Shown in pieces: positions 8,918-18,462 of a DNA stretch of 64,000 nt (position 1 is the first letter of the stretch; each line of letters starts with the position of its first letter). The notes under the pieces were generated by a model that saw nothing but the letters and a program-made list of their open reading frames with translations, did no database searches and was not told where the DNA came from. Made by a program: the position numbers and the translations under genes. The DNA comes from Chloroflexota bacterium (lineage in GTDB: Bacteria; Chloroflexota; Anaerolineae; DUEN01): assembly GCA_013152435.1 (NCBI GenBank), contig JAADGJ010000106.1, forward strand, positions 124,918 through 188,917, written 5' to 3'.

Positions 8918-9892
8918 TTGAGCCAGGAAAAGATCCGGTGCAGTGTGGGGGTCACGGCGCACAACGAGGAAGCCAACATCGGAGCGCTCCTGGATGCCCT
9001 GCTCGATCAACACCTGCACGATGTCGAGATCACCGAGATCATCGTCGTCGCATCGGGGTGCACCGATCGCACGGTCCCCATCGTGCAGGAGTACGCCCAG
9101 CGTGACCCGCGCATCCGCCTCTTCGTGCAGGAACGCCGGGAGGGGAAGACCTCCGCGGTGAACGTGTTCCTCAAGCACGCCAAGGAGGACATCTGCGTCC
9201 TGGAAAGCGGCGACACGCTCCCCCGCGAGGACGCGATCGAGAACCTGGTCCGCATGTTCGCCGATCCCCGGGTCGGCATGACCGGCGCGCACAAGGTGCC
9301 TCTGAACACGCCGGATCACCTCGTCGGGCTGTTCACCCATCTGCGCCTGCGCATGGAGCACGAGCTGTGCCTGGACATCCCCCGGCTGGGGGAGCTCATC
9401 GCCTTCCGGAAGGTGTTCGACCAGATCCCGCCCGATGTGGCTATGGATGAGGCGTTCGTGGAGGCTCTCATCATTCAGCGCGGGCTGCAGGTGCGCTACG
9501 CGCCCAACGCGGTGGTCTACAACACCGGGCCCACCACCGTGAGCGATTTCGTGAAACAACGCCGCCGCAACCACGCCGGCCACCTCTACCTCAAGCACAA
9601 GTACGGATACAAGGTTGCCAGCATCCAGAACCGGCGGGTGGTCCGGGTGGCCCTGCGAGAGATATGGGGCGCCATCCGGCTGGTGCTCGTCCTGATGGCC
9701 CTGGGCGTGCTGGAGGCGTGGGCCCGACTGCTGGGCTGGTATGACTTCGCCATCAAGAAGGAACGGCACACCGTATGGGACATGGCGTGGACGCAGAAGG
9801 CCAACCTGGCCCAGGCGGGGAAGGAGTGGACGAACCACAAGGAAGAATCGCTCGTGACCCCCGTACACGAGGTGAATCCCCTTGAGAGATAA
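8918..9892 (+). CDS. Glycosyltransferase family 2
   Basis: A GT-A fold inverting glycosyltransferase, 324 residues. The start VGVTAHNEEANIGALLDALL is the nucleotide-sugar-binding strand and helix. ASGCTDRT and ESGDTL correspond to the DxD region, although here the acidic motif is degenerate (ESGD). QRRRNHAGH near residue 212 corresponds to the QxxRW-like acceptor motif in altered form. A single hydrophobic helix near residues 246-264 may anchor it. The TTG start at 8918 has an upstream GGAGA. The last 11 bases overlap the next gene, so translation is probably coupled. Confidence 0.88.
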   Translation: MSQEKIRCSVGVTAHNEEANIGALLDALLDQHLHDVEITEIIVVASGCTDRTVPIVQEYAQRDPRIRLFVQERREGKTSAVNVFLKHAKEDICVLESGDTLPREDAIENLVRMFADPRVGMTGAHKVPLNTPDHLVGLFTHLRLRMEHELCLDIPRLGELIAFRKVFDQIPPDVAMDEAFVEALIIQRGLQVRYAPNAVVYNTGPTTVSDFVKQRRRNHAGHLYLKHKYGYKVASIQNRRVVRVALREIWGAIRLVLVLMALGVLEAWARLLGWYDFAIKKERHTVWDMAWTQKANLAQAGKEWTNHKEESLVTPVHEVNPLER

Positions 9893-10874
9893 GCTGACCA
9901 CACTGGCCAAGGCGATCATCAGCCTGGGCCTGATCGCCTGGATCTTCCACCGCGTGGACGCAGCCGAGGTCGGGCAGATGCTCGCCAGCGCCAACGTGTG
10001 GTATCTCCTGCTGGCATTGATGCTGTACATCGGCGCCATCGCCCTCAACGCGGTGAAATGGCAGGTCCTTCTGCGAGCGCAGGGCGTTCGTGTGCCGCTG
10101 CGAGCGCTGTTGAGCTATACCTTCGTGGGCGTGTTCTTCAACAACTTCCTGCCGGCCAACGTCGGCGGGGACGTGATGCGGGGGTATGGGCTCTCCAGAT
10201 ACACCACCCGGCTGACCGACGCCGCCGTCTCCGTGATCGTGGATCGCGTGGTGGGGCTCATCGCCTACATGAGCGCGGCCGTGGTCGCGGCGATCGTAGT
10301 GGTGAACACCGTCGGAAACAGCCAGGACTTGCAAGCCGTGGAGTACGTGGCCTTCCTCTCCCTGGCCGCCATCGCGGGCGGCTTCGGGGTACTGCTGAGC
10401 CGTCGGCTGCGCGCGTGGATCGGACGCCTGTTCCAGTGGCGCTGGCTCACCCCTCTGGCTCCCGTATACGGCCGCGTGTCAGATGCCTTTGGCGCCTATC
10501 GATTCCGCTATCGAGCGCTCGCGCTGGCCTTCCTGATCGCCCTGGGTGGGCTCATGCTGACCAACCTGGTGAACTGGCTGCTGGCGGAGTCGATCGGCGG
10601 CGGCATCCCGCTGCTGTACATCTGCCTCTTCAACCCGCTGATCGCCCTGGTGTTGCTGGTCCCCATCTCCATCGGCGGCATCGGCGTCAACCAGAACGTC
10701 TACCCCTTCTTCTTCGGGCTGTTGGGCATCCCCCATGGACTGGCGCTGGCGGTATCCCTGCTCATGCAAGCCCTGATCCTCGTCTCCGGGCTGCCCGGCG
10801 GCATCCTGTGGTGGCGCCTGCGGTCGGCAGAGGTGCCCGCAGGCTCCCCCATGGCCCCGGGTCGGGCACAATGA
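9882..10874 (+). CDS. Lysylphosphatidylglycerol synthase-type (flippase-like) membrane protein
   Basis: About 330 residues with eight or so predicted membrane helices. It is related to the transmembrane part of MprF and the UPF0104 family; [24 protein letters not shown] is the family signature. Such proteins are thought to move lipids or lipid-linked intermediates across the membrane. The start is TTG and overlaps the end of the GT2 gene. The HD hydrolase gene overlaps its stop codon in ATGA. The position between glycosyltransferases suggests a role in exporting the lipid-linked product; that is inference. Confidence 0.87.
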   Translation: MRDKLTTLAKAIISLGLIAWIFHRVDAAEVGQMLASANVWYLLLALMLYIGAIALNAVKWQVLLRAQGVRVPLRALLSYTFVGVFFNNFLPANVGGDVMRGYGLSRYTTRLTDAAVSVIVDRVVGLIAYMSAAVVAAIVVVNTVGNSQDLQAVEYVAFLSLAAIAGGFGVLLSRRLRAWIGRLFQWRWLTPLAPVYGRVSDAFGAYRFRYRALALAFLIALGGLMLTNLVNWLLAESIGGGIPLLYICLFNPLIALVLLVPISIGGIGVNQNVYPFFFGLLGIPHGLALAVSLLMQALILVSGLPGGILWWRLRSAEVPAGSPMAPGRAQ

Positions 10875-11494
10875 AGGGACCGCCCCTCTCCATCGAAGCG
10901 GTGCAGGCCCTGTACGAGGGAACCGATGCGGCCCACCGTTTCGATCACGTGCTCCGGGTGCTGGCGCTGGCCGAGCGCATCGCGCGGGCGGAAGGGGCCG
11001 ACCTGGCCATCGTGCGCACGGCTGCCCTGCTGCATGACATCGAACGGGAGCGACACGCCGCGGATCACCACCTGCGCGGGGCGGAGCGAGCGCGCCAGTT
11101 GCTGCGAGGACACCCGCAACCCTTCGTAGACGCCGTAGCGCACGCCATCGAGGCCCATCGATTCCGGGCTGGCCCGGCCCCGGCCACCCCCGAGGCTCGA
11201 TGCCTGTTCGACGCGGACAAGCTGGACGCCATCGGGGCGATCGGCGTCGCCCGGGCGTTCGCCTACGGTGGACGGCACGGGCAGCGGCTGTGGGCGCCGC
11301 TGTCCAGCGTCGACGCCGACGGGCCGGAGCCCCCTCCGGACGAGTACACCCCCGTACACGAGTTCGTGCGCAAGCTGGCCCGTCTGCGGGACCGGCTATA
11401 CACGGCCACCGCCCGGCAGATCGCCGAGGACCGCCATGCCTTCATGCTGGCGTTCTACCGCCGGCTGGAGGCGGAGGTCCAGGGACGAGCCTGA
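10871..11494 (+). CDS. HD-domain phosphohydrolase
   Basis: A small metal-dependent phosphohydrolase of 207 residues. The HD signature is visible as H26 (HRFDHVLRV), H55-D56 (LLHDIER) and a later Asp in [11 protein letters not shown]. The family (YedJ-like) hydrolyses nucleotides or other phosphate esters; the substrate cannot be read from sequence. The ATG overlaps the previous stop (ATGA). Membership of the glycan transcript is therefore likely, though its role there is unknown. Confidence 0.88.
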   Translation: MKGPPLSIEAVQALYEGTDAAHRFDHVLRVLALAERIARAEGADLAIVRTAALLHDIERERHAADHHLRGAERARQLLRGHPQPFVDAVAHAIEAHRFRAGPAPATPEARCLFDADKLDAIGAIGVARAFAYGGRHGQRLWAPLSSVDADGPEPPPDEYTPVHEFVRKLARLRDRLYTATARQIAEDRHAFMLAFYRRLEAEVQGRA

Positions 11495-11574
11495 AACCCC
11501 ATCCCAAAGGCCGATCGTATATACATAGGGGGATCGTCCTCCGATCACCGCGTCAGGGGATCGTGACGGAAGGG

Positions 11575-13170
11575 ATGTATGATGGAACACAACCGAAGAT
11601 CCCGCGAGCCCGGCCGGCCTCCCGCGAACCTCGGGGAGAGCTCCCGTTGACGGGAAGGATGGGCTCTTCCTCGGCCAGCTCCACGTCCACAGGGAAGGAG
11701 CGAGAGGGGCTTCCTTCATCCGCGGATCACGCGCCGACCCGCCGGGAAGTCCTGCTCCCTCGCCGACCCGAGGCGGCCGCTCCACGCCGGCTGTTCGTCA
11801 TCGGCCTGGACTGCGCCGAGCCCTCCCTGGTATTCGACCGATGGCGTTCCGGGCTACCCAACCTCGCACGTCTCATGGCCGAGGGCGCCTACGGACGACT
11901 CCAGAGCTGCCATCCCCCCATCACGATCCCGGCGTGGTCGTCCATGCTGACCGGCAAGGACCCTGGTCAGCTGGGCTTCTACGGGTTCCGCAACCGCGCG
12001 AGCTACGGCTACGAGAGCCTGGTCGTCGCCAGCAGCGCCCTGGTCCGGCACGACCGGGTGTGGGATATCCTGGGCCGCGCCGGACGGCGGAGTATCCTGG
12101 TCGGCGTGCCACAAACCTATCCCGTCCGGCCCCTTCACGGCTGGATGGTCAGCGGACTCCTGACGCCCAGTCACGAGGTGCCCTACACCTACCCGGCCGA
12201 TCTACAGCGGGAGATCGAAACCCTGGTCGGCGAGTACGAGTTCGACGTGCGCGACTTCCGCACGGAGGATAAGGAACGCCTCCTGCGAGACGTCTACCGC
12301 ATGACCGAAAAGCGATTCACGGTGGTCAAGCACCTCCTGCGATACAAGCCCTGGGACTTCTTCATGTTCGTGGAGATCGGCCTGGACCGGATCCAGCACG
12401 CCCTCTGGCGCTTCATGGACCCAGAGCATCCCCGGTTCGAGCCCGGCAGCCCCTTTGCGAACGCGATCCGGGACTATTATCGCTACCTGGATCGCGAGAT
12501 CGGCCAGCTGCTGGGGCTCCTCGATGAGGACGTGGTCGTGCTGGTCGTCTCCGATCACGGCGCCCAGAAGATGGATGGCGGCTTCTGCGTCAACGAGTGG
12601 CTGATCCGGGAGGGGTACCTGGCGCTGAAGGCACCACCCAGGGGGATGACCCTGCTCGAGCAATGCGAGATCGACTGGGCACACACGAGGGCCTGGGGGA
12701 TCGGCGGCTACTACGGCCGCATCTTCCTGAACGTTCGCGGCCGCGAGCCGCAGGGGATCATCCCACCTGAGCGCTACGAAGAGGAGCGGGAGATCCTGCG
12801 GGCGAAGCTGGAGGCCACGACCGACCATCTCGGCCGCCCGCTCGGCACTGTGGCGCTGAAGCCGGAGGAGATCTACCGCGAGGTGCATAACATCCCGCCG
12901 GATCTCCTGGTCTACTTCGGTAACCTGAGATGGCGAGCCGTCGGATCCGTGGGCATCGGCGCCATCCACACGTTCGAAAACGACACGGGCCCCGACGAGG
13001 CCAATCACGCCCCGATGGGCATCTTCATCTGGTGGGACCCCCGGCGACGCCTGGGCGGCCGGGAGCTCGTCGGCCTTCACATTGAGGACGTGGCCCCGAC
13101 GATCCTGTCGATCATGGGCATCCCTCCACCCCCAACGATGGAGGGACACCCGGTGAGCATCGAAGCCTGA
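11575..13170 (+). CDS. Alkaline-phosphatase-superfamily hydrolase (nucleotide pyrophosphatase/phosphodiesterase type)
   Basis: About 531 residues. A 65-residue polar, low-complexity N-terminus (Ser/Arg/Pro-rich) is followed by the catalytic domain from RRLFVIGLDCAEPS. ITIPAWSSMLTGKDP carries the nucleophile threonine of type I phosphodiesterases. VVSDHGAQKMDG and NHAPMGIF hold the metal-binding Asp/His residues. The start is uncertain: ATG 11575 is used here, and ATG 11659 with GGGAAGG just upstream is an alternative. No signal peptide is evident, so it probably acts inside the cell or at the membrane face. Substrate unknown. It ends the glycan cluster. Confidence 0.85.
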   Translation: MYDGTQPKIPRARPASREPRGELPLTGRMGSSSASSTSTGKEREGLPSSADHAPTRREVLLPRRPEAAAPRRLFVIGLDCAEPSLVFDRWRSGLPNLARLMAEGAYGRLQSCHPPITIPAWSSMLTGKDPGQLGFYGFRNRASYGYESLVVASSALVRHDRVWDILGRAGRRSILVGVPQTYPVRPLHGWMVSGLLTPSHEVPYTYPADLQREIETLVGEYEFDVRDFRTEDKERLLRDVYRMTEKRFTVVKHLLRYKPWDFFMFVEIGLDRIQHALWRFMDPEHPRFEPGSPFANAIRDYYRYLDREIGQLLGLLDEDVVVLVVSDHGAQKMDGGFCVNEWLIREGYLALKAPPRGMTLLEQCEIDWAHTRAWGIGGYYGRIFLNVRGREPQGIIPPERYEEEREILRAKLEATTDHLGRPLGTVALKPEEIYREVHNIPPDLLVYFGNLRWRAVGSVGIGAIHTFENDTGPDEANHAPMGIFIWWDPRRRLGGRELVGLHIEDVAPTILSIMGIPPPPTMEGHPVSIEA

Positions 13171-13316
13171 CCATCGCCATTGCCGAGCATCCGATTCCCT
13201 CAGCCTCTCATCCGTCCCGTAGGGCCGAGGGCTACCGGTCCTGATCTCCGACAAGCCCCTCGCCCCCACAAGAGGAACTCCCGGCCGAACGCCATCGTCT
13301 GTAGAGGGGGGCGATT

Positions 13317-13345
13317 TTGCCAGCTCGGTCCAACGGGACTATCAT
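13317..13345 (+). promoter_or_regulatory. Promoter of the subtilase gene
   Basis: TTGCCA (13317-13322), a 17-base spacer and TATCAT (13340-13345) give a near-consensus housekeeping promoter. The predicted start of transcription (about 13352) leaves a leader of about 27 bases ending in AAAGGAG. Confidence 0.65.
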
Positions 13346-13378
13346 GAGGCAGGCCATGTGAGGCGACGAGAAAGGAGC

Positions 13379-14947
13379 ATGATGCGCCGATTTCTGTTGG
13401 GTCTGGGATTGCTGGTTCTGATCCTCGTCCTGCTCACGGGAGGCGTGGGCGCTTCCCCGCAGGACGGGCCTCCCGCGGGCGACTTCGTCCCGGGCGAGAT
13501 CCTGGTGCGCTGGCAGGATCATGTGCCCACGACGGAGATCGAAGCCACGCTCGCCACGGAGGGGCTGGAGCGTATCGGCACGATCGATGCGCTCAAGATC
13601 GATCGTTTGCGCGTGCCTGTCGGTCGCGAGCGGCAGATCATCGCCCGCCTGCAGGCTGACCCCCGCGTGGCGTTCGCCGAGCCCAACTACATCGCGCGGG
13701 CTGCTGGCATCCCCAACGACCCAGACTATTGGCGCCAGTGGAACCTGGAGCAGATATCCGCCCCGAATGCCTGGGACCTTGCCACCGGGAATCCCAACCT
13801 GAAGATCGCCATCATCGATTCAGGCGTGGACGTGAACCATCCGGAGCTGGGTCCACGGCTGGAGGGCGGCTGGGACTACGTGCGGAACGACGCGGTCCCG
13901 GATGATGAGTACGGACATGGCACGCACGTGGCGGGGATCATCGGGGCGATCACCAACAATCAACAGGGCGTGGCCGGCACCTCCTGGTACGGTCAGCTGA
14001 TCCCCTACAAGGTGCTAGATCAGGCCGGCCGTGGCACCTACGCGGACATCGCCTCGGCCATCGTCTCCGCGCAAGAGAAGGGCGCACACATCATCAACCT
14101 CAGCCTGGGCGGATCGGTTCCCAGCCAGACCTTGCTGAACGCCGTGAACGCGGCGTACAACGCGGGAGCCCTCCTGGTGGCCGCGACGGGGAACAACAAC
14201 GGTCCGGTGAACTATCCGGCGGCCTATCCCCAGGTGATCGCGGTGGCCGCCACCACTCATCTGGACCGCTACGCCTGGTATAGCAACTTCGGCCCGGAAG
14301 TCGACGTCGCCGCGCCGGGGGGCCTGCCGGAATTCGCCATCTACAGCACCATACCCAACGGGTATGGTCTGCTCTACGGCACATCCATGGCGGCCGCCCA
14401 CGTCTCCGGCCTAGCCGCGCTGATCTGGTCCATGACGCCGCAGCTCTCCAACGCCGAGGTGCGCCAGATCATCGAGGCCACCACCGAGCAGGTGGACGCC
14501 ACCTCCTATCCATACGTGAACGGGCGCAACAACTACCTGGGACGGGGACGTATCAACGCGGAGATGGCGCTGCGCCTCGCCATGGCGCCGCGGGTGGAGA
14601 GCACGCCGGAGGAGATCGATTACATCATCACGACCGGACAGCCCGTGCCCCCGCGCACGGTCTACCTCACCAACCCCAGCCTGCAGCCGATCTCCTGGCA
14701 GGCGCAGGTATTGGCGGGGCGATACTGGCTCTTCCTGGAGCCGCCCACCTCGGGGAACCTGGTCTACCCGGACACGGCCGCCCTCTCCCTTACGATCAAC
14801 ACAGCCAGCATGATTCAAGGCACATACACCGGCCTCGTTCGCGTCACGGGAAGCAGCACCAGCGGGGGACAACAGCTAGACATCTACGTGCAGGTCCGCG
14901 TGATCGAGAAGGTGCATCACATGTATCTGCCCCACCTGACACGCTAG
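13379..14947 (+). CDS. Secreted subtilisin-like serine protease (S8 family)
   Basis: An exported protease of about 522 residues. A signal peptide (residues 1-24, RRFLLGLGLLVLILVLL core) is followed by a prodomain of the fervidolysin type (GEILVRWQDH through PNYIARA). The catalytic triad is D147 (IIDSGVDVNH), H180 (GHGTHVAG) and S336 (GTSMAAAHVSG); the oxyanion Asn is in ATGNNNG. The last 110 residues form a beta-sandwich domain ending HHMYLPHLTR, a tail style common in surface proteins of Chloroflexota. ATG 13379 or 13382 are both possible starts after AAAGGAG. It has its own promoter and no operon partner. Confidence 0.94.
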   Translation: MMRRFLLGLGLLVLILVLLTGGVGASPQDGPPAGDFVPGEILVRWQDHVPTTEIEATLATEGLERIGTIDALKIDRLRVPVGRERQIIARLQADPRVAFAEPNYIARAAGIPNDPDYWRQWNLEQISAPNAWDLATGNPNLKIAIIDSGVDVNHPELGPRLEGGWDYVRNDAVPDDEYGHGTHVAGIIGAITNNQQGVAGTSWYGQLIPYKVLDQAGRGTYADIASAIVSAQEKGAHIINLSLGGSVPSQTLLNAVNAAYNAGALLVAATGNNNGPVNYPAAYPQVIAVAATTHLDRYAWYSNFGPEVDVAAPGGLPEFAIYSTIPNGYGLLYGTSMAAAHVSGLAALIWSMTPQLSNAEVRQIIEATTEQVDATSYPYVNGRNNYLGRGRINAEMALRLAMAPRVESTPEEIDYIITTGQPVPPRTVYLTNPSLQPISWQAQVLAGRYWLFLEPPTSGNLVYPDTAALSLTINTASMIQGTYTGLVRVTGSSTSGGQQLDIYVQVRVIEKVHHMYLPHLTR

Positions 14948-14976
14948 CGGGAGGCAAGGCCCCGTTCACCACGCCC

Positions 14977-15342
14977 TCAGCCCCCTGTCATCATGGCCCT
15001 CAGGACCAGCCCGATCAGGATCAGCGTGACCACGCTATACAACAGCATCTCGGCTCGTTCCCCGCGCCCTCGCGTGTAGGCATAAGCCGTGGGAAGCGCC
15101 AATATGCTCATCACCCCGTACAGCACATGGATGGAGCGGGCCGGCCGGATCCCCTGAAGCCAGAGGAAGCCACCGAGCCCCCCCTGCACGATCAGCACCA
15201 GCTCCACGATCACCAACGCGCCCCAGTAGCTTCCATCAACACCCCGCCGCCGCAAGAAACGCCACCACCCCCAAAGCGTCATAGCGAGGAGATAGAGCAA
15301 CACCGTGTTGGCCAGCCGGTCATGGACTTCGATCAACGCCAT
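14977..15342 (-). CDS. Four-helix membrane protein, unknown
   Basis: About 121 residues. It starts with HDRLANTVLLYLLAMTLWGWW and has four hydrophobic helices (about residues 8-28, 42-62, 70-86, 98-118). A conserved-looking His (HDRL) in the first helix and another (HVLYG) in the third resemble small cytochrome b561-like or DoxX-like proteins, but heme binding cannot be claimed. It follows the CHAD gene by 57 bases on the same strand and converges on the subtilase gene. Confidence 0.65.
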   Translation of the reverse strand: MALIEVHDRLANTVLLYLLAMTLWGWWRFLRRRGVDGSYWGALVIVELVLIVQGGLGGFLWLQGIRPARSIHVLYGVMSILALPTAYAYTRGRGERAEMLLYSVVTLILIGLVLRAMMTGG

Positions 15343-15399
15343 CTTCCACTTGACCTCCGCAATGAATCAGACCTCACTGCGATCTCTCCCCACCCTGAC

Positions 15400-16386
15400 C
15401 TACAAGCCGGCGACGACCTGGGCCAGGTGCTCTCGGAAGGCGCTCCCGCGCAGCTCCAGCCATAGCCCGGGGAAGGAACGCTGCAGACTCACCTGCTCGG
15501 CCTCCTTCGCCTCCAGGAAGCGATAGGCACCCTGCAGATCAGCCGGAGCTTTACGACGTCGCGCCTTGCGTTCCCGACGTCGAATGAACTCACGCACCAG
15601 CTGAATCGCCACGTCCGCGTCATGCAGATCCCCCAGGTGATCCTGCACCTGCACGACCTGAGAGATCAACGGCTCCGCCTCGGGCGGCAGCACCTCCCGA
15701 AAGAACTCCAGCGTATACCGCAGCCGCTTACAATCGATGCGCAGGGCATGGAGGGTCTCGATAGGCACCCGCAGCATGGCCTCCGGATCGTCGTCATTCG
15801 GGAGCACCGTCTCATAGGCCCGCACGCAGGCATAGCGCTGCCAGATCTGCTCCGGCGCCACGTGACGCACCTGCACGGGCACCACCTCATCGTCCGGCGG
15901 AGGCACCACCCCCGCGCCGGGCGTCTCCAGGAAGCGCCGGAACCGCCGCACGAAGCGACGATACATCTTGCTATCCAGGTAATCCAACATCGCCGCCCGG
16001 GCGGCCATGCGCTGCTTATGCCAGGTGTTCAGCAACGGCTCCAGCGCGGACCGATCCTCGTCGGACAGGGGCGCCAGATACAGCTCCATACGAGCGATGA
16101 GCACATCCAGATCCCGAACGGCGCCCAGCATGGCGGCCGTCTGTCGGAGGCCACGCCGGTGTTTGCGGATGGCCGAACGCTGGAAGAATCGACCGAACAC
16201 GCGAAAGGCCGCCCGCATCCGGCGTGTCGCCACTCGCATATCATGCAATGCCTCGATGTCCGATCCCTCTCGCGTGCCCGGCTCATGCTTCAACATACGA
16301 CGGAAATGGAAGGCCAGCACCTTGCGTCCGGCCTCCGCCATGGGATCATCGGACAGAACCCCTGGTCCCTTACGCTGTCCCTTCAC
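15400..16386 (-). CDS. CHAD domain protein
   Basis: About 328 residues of all-alpha CHAD fold. The repeated basic motif is visible in HDMRVATRRMRAAFRVF and again in LRIDCKRLRYTLEFF. These conserved histidines and arginines bind polyphosphate in characterised CHAD proteins. The GTG start overlaps the stop codon of the CYTH gene (GTGA), so the two proteins are made together. In many bacteria the same two domains are fused in one chain; here they are split. Likely role: polyphosphate binding or granule association. Confidence 0.92.
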   Translation of the reverse strand: MKGQRKGPGVLSDDPMAEAGRKVLAFHFRRMLKHEPGTREGSDIEALHDMRVATRRMRAAFRVFGRFFQRSAIRKHRRGLRQTAAMLGAVRDLDVLIARMELYLAPLSDEDRSALEPLLNTWHKQRMAARAAMLDYLDSKMYRRFVRRFRRFLETPGAGVVPPPDDEVVPVQVRHVAPEQIWQRYACVRAYETVLPNDDDPEAMLRVPIETLHALRIDCKRLRYTLEFFREVLPPEAEPLISQVVQVQDHLGDLHDADVAIQLVREFIRRRERKARRRKAPADLQGAYRFLEAKEAEQVSLQRSFPGLWLELRGSAFREHLAQVVAGL

Positions 16387-17039
16387 GACGCCGCCTCCTC
16401 ATCGCCCCACACCTCGCCCGCGACCATGCGGTGCCAGCGCAACGCGCGGGCGAACTTCGACTCCGGTTGCGGATGCAGGTGAAACTCCCGCTGCAGGAGC
16501 CCTCCGACCGCCTCCAGGTCCGCGAGCTCCCCGCTCCCCTCCAACTCGATCTCCAACTCCTGCCAGGAGAGGGCCCGTCCTCCCTCCTTCACCACCACCT
16601 GATCCAGGGAAAACAGGCCGATCAGACGATCCCCAGCGCGCAAACGGCGGCGATACCGGGTCTGGCGGAGCTCGAAAAGCAGGCCCAGGGGGCTATCCCC
16701 GATGAGCGAGAGGACCAACGCCCGCGCCGGGCCCTCCGGCCAGGTCCGAGGCTCGATTCCCCCCTCGACGGCCACCTCCAACTCGCTCCGCCGATGGACG
16801 AGCCCCCCCACACCCCCCAAACCCTTCACCGTCACGACGGACCGCCCGCCCTCGCTTCGCAGTCGGCAGGCATATCCCCCCTGCAGCAACGCCGCATCTT
16901 GAGTGTCATAGTACCGATCGATGACCTCGACGATCTCCACAGGCCCCAACACGTATTCGCTCACCCTCGTCACCGCCAAAAGGCGATCGAAGGTGACCTC
17001 ATCCGGCACCTGAAATTTGGCCTCCACCTCCACGCCCAT
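16383..17039 (-). CDS. CYTH domain protein (triphosphate tunnel metalloenzyme)
   Basis: About 218 residues. The N-terminal ExExK signature is present as E4-x-E6-x-K8 (GVEVEAKF). Other charged tunnel residues follow in RYYDTQDAALL, YACRLRSEGG and SVVTVKGLG. The fold hydrolyses inorganic triphosphate, thiamine triphosphate or related compounds. Together with the overlapping CHAD gene it suggests a polyphosphate/triphosphate function. It is first in the transcript from a good promoter at 17190-17218. Confidence 0.92.
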   Translation of the reverse strand: MGVEVEAKFQVPDEVTFDRLLAVTRVSEYVLGPVEIVEVIDRYYDTQDAALLQGGYACRLRSEGGRSVVTVKGLGGVGGLVHRRSELEVAVEGGIEPRTWPEGPARALVLSLIGDSPLGLLFELRQTRYRRRLRAGDRLIGLFSLDQVVVKEGGRALSWQELEIELEGSGELADLEAVGGLLQREFHLHPQPESKFARALRWHRMVAGEVWGDEEAAS

Positions 17040-17189
17040 GGCATCTCCCCCACGAACACCCCACGCCCACGCTACCCTGCTACCCCGAGGAAGAACACCT
17101 CATGGAGCAACCCGATCGAATACATTACCCAAGAAGCCCCCTCGGGACCCCGACGGTTTCCTCCATGAAGCGCCACCTCGCGTGAGAAC

Positions 17190-17218
17190 ATGATAACATG
17201 AGCACAGAAGCCGGTCAA
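17190..17218 (-). promoter_or_regulatory. Promoter of the CYTH-CHAD operon
   Basis: Reading the minus strand: TTGACC (17218-17213), 17-base spacer, TATCAT (17195-17190). The -35 overlaps the stop codon of the upstream phosphatase gene. The leader is about 145 bases; no RNA motif was recognised in it. Confidence 0.65.
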
Positions 17219-18048
17219 CGACGATCCGGGGCGACCTCCCTCAAGAGCTGCGCCAATTCCAGAACCGAGGGGAAGACGAGATCCGGGCGCTCCTCGGCAG
17301 CCTCCAGGTCCCCCGCCTGGGTCTCCCCGCTCAGCACCAGGACAGCCACCAGGCCGGCGGCGTGAGCGCCCGCGATATCCGTGTACAGTCGATCCCCCAC
17401 CATCGCGGTGGCCTGCGCCGGTGTGCCCAGGCGCGCCAACGCCTCCTGGAAGATGTACACGTTGGGCTTGCCGACGGTCACGACGGGTTGGACCTGGGTG
17501 GAGGCAACGATGGCGGCGGCGATGGCCCCCGCGTCCGGGATGAAGCCACCGGGAACCGGGCAGTTGATATCCGGATGGGTGGCGATCCACGGCACCCCCT
17601 CTCGAATGAAAGTGCACGCGCGGGCCAGCCGCTCATAAGTCAGCGTCTTATCGAACCCCAGCACGACGAGATCCGGCGAGTCCTCCACCACAGGGAATCC
17701 GGCTGCAGCGAACTCGGCCTGCAGGCTGGGTGTGCCCAACACGAACAGGCGAGCCCGGGGATGGTGCGCCTGCAGCCACCCGATCGTGGCCGCGCCGGAG
17801 GTCAGCACCCGGTCCGGCGTAGCAGGCAAGCCTAAGCGACGGAGCTTGCGAGCGTATGCGACGGCGTCCTGCGACGAGTTGTTGGTCAGATAGAGGAACG
17901 GAATGCCCCTATCCTGCAACAACGCCAGGAAGTCGGCCGCGCCGGGCAACAGATCATCGCCCACATATAGCGTCCCATCCATATCGAGCACGAAGCCCGC
18001 CAGCCCAGCGACGAGCGCTCGCGCCCCGGCCATCGTAGGGAAGGTCAT
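17215..18048 (-). CDS. HAD-superfamily (class IIA, NagD-like) phosphatase
   Basis: About 277 residues. Motif I is D22-M-D24-G-T-L-Y (nucleophile and acid/base). FLYLTNNSSQD is motif II and the class-IIA cap follows. MVGDRLYTDIAGAHAAGL is motif IV with the metal-binding aspartates. Members dephosphorylate nucleotides, sugar phosphates or phosphoglycolate; the substrate is not evident. The ATG at 18048 was chosen because AGAGGAG lies 10 bases upstream; an in-frame ATG at 18105 lacks such a site. Confidence 0.9.
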   Translation of the reverse strand: MTFPTMAGARALVAGLAGFVLDMDGTLYVGDDLLPGAADFLALLQDRGIPFLYLTNNSSQDAVAYARKLRRLGLPATPDRVLTSGAATIGWLQAHHPRARLFVLGTPSLQAEFAAAGFPVVEDSPDLVVLGFDKTLTYERLARACTFIREGVPWIATHPDINCPVPGGFIPDAGAIAAAIVASTQVQPVVTVGKPNVYIFQEALARLGTPAQATAMVGDRLYTDIAGAHAAGLVAVLVLSGETQAGDLEAAEERPDLVFPSVLELAQLLREVAPDRR

Positions 18049-18215
18049 CGAAGCGCATCTCCTCTCACGGATTCCCGGGCGCTTCCACGCCCAGGGGCGG
18101 CCCAACGGAGGTAGGTCACGCGTGGGGCGAGCGTCTAGTCCGGCCTATGCCCTCGCGCGATAATGGCAATGCAGGGTATGTCGCGGGACCCTTAACCTTT
18201 CTCCTCCTTTGTGCG

Positions 18216-18247
18216 GAGTGCTCGAGGTGAGACGCCCTCGAGCACTC
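18216..18247. repeat. Perfect 12-bp inverted repeat (stem-loop)
   Basis: GAGTGCTCGAGG (18216-18227) and CCTCGAGCACTC (18236-18247) pair without mismatch around an eight-base loop. No T-run follows on either strand. It may be an operator, a transcript-stabilising hairpin or a non-canonical terminator for upstream-directed transcripts. Confidence 0.7.
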
Positions 18248-18326
18248 TCGCGTCCAACGTCCTTTAGGATGATGACATCGCACCGCCCCTTCGTCAAGCG
18301 CGATTCTGGCCCTGGAGACCCCGCTG

Positions 18327-18335
18327 TGCTAGAAT
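18327..18335 (+). promoter_or_regulatory. Extended -10 promoter before the endonuclease III gene
   Basis: TGC followed by TAGAAT, with no clear -35. It lies about 125 bases before the start codon of the DNA glycosylase gene. Confidence 0.45.
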
Positions 18336-18462
18336 AGCGCATCGTGACAAACCGGCGGACCTCCTCCGAAGCATCGTCCCTCTCCCGCCCCCAGGACGGC
18401 CGTATCACCCTCCACCGGCCGAACGGGACCCCCAGAGGAGCCGCCCAACGACAGAGGCACAC

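Larger units (their letters stand above)
18049..18462. other. Gap between the NagD-like and endonuclease III genes
   Basis: About 410 bases between divergent genes. It holds a long perfect hairpin (18216-18247) and, close to the right end, an extended -10 promoter (18327-18335). On the minus strand a purine-rich AAAGGAGGAGAAAGG follows the hairpin but no start codon sits at a useful distance. No gene is supported. Confidence 0.45.

Noticed and set aside
11200..11574. Upstream extension of the alkaline-phosphatase-superfamily gene
   Set aside because: It overlaps the HD hydrolase gene in another frame and reads as low-complexity Arg/Ala/Gly sequence.
18175..18212. Possible T-box antiterminator bulge on the minus strand (AAGGGTCCCGCGA)
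   Set aside because: The core TGGNACCGCG is not matched, there is no specifier loop, and the downstream gene is a phosphatase rather than an aminoacyl-tRNA or amino acid gene.
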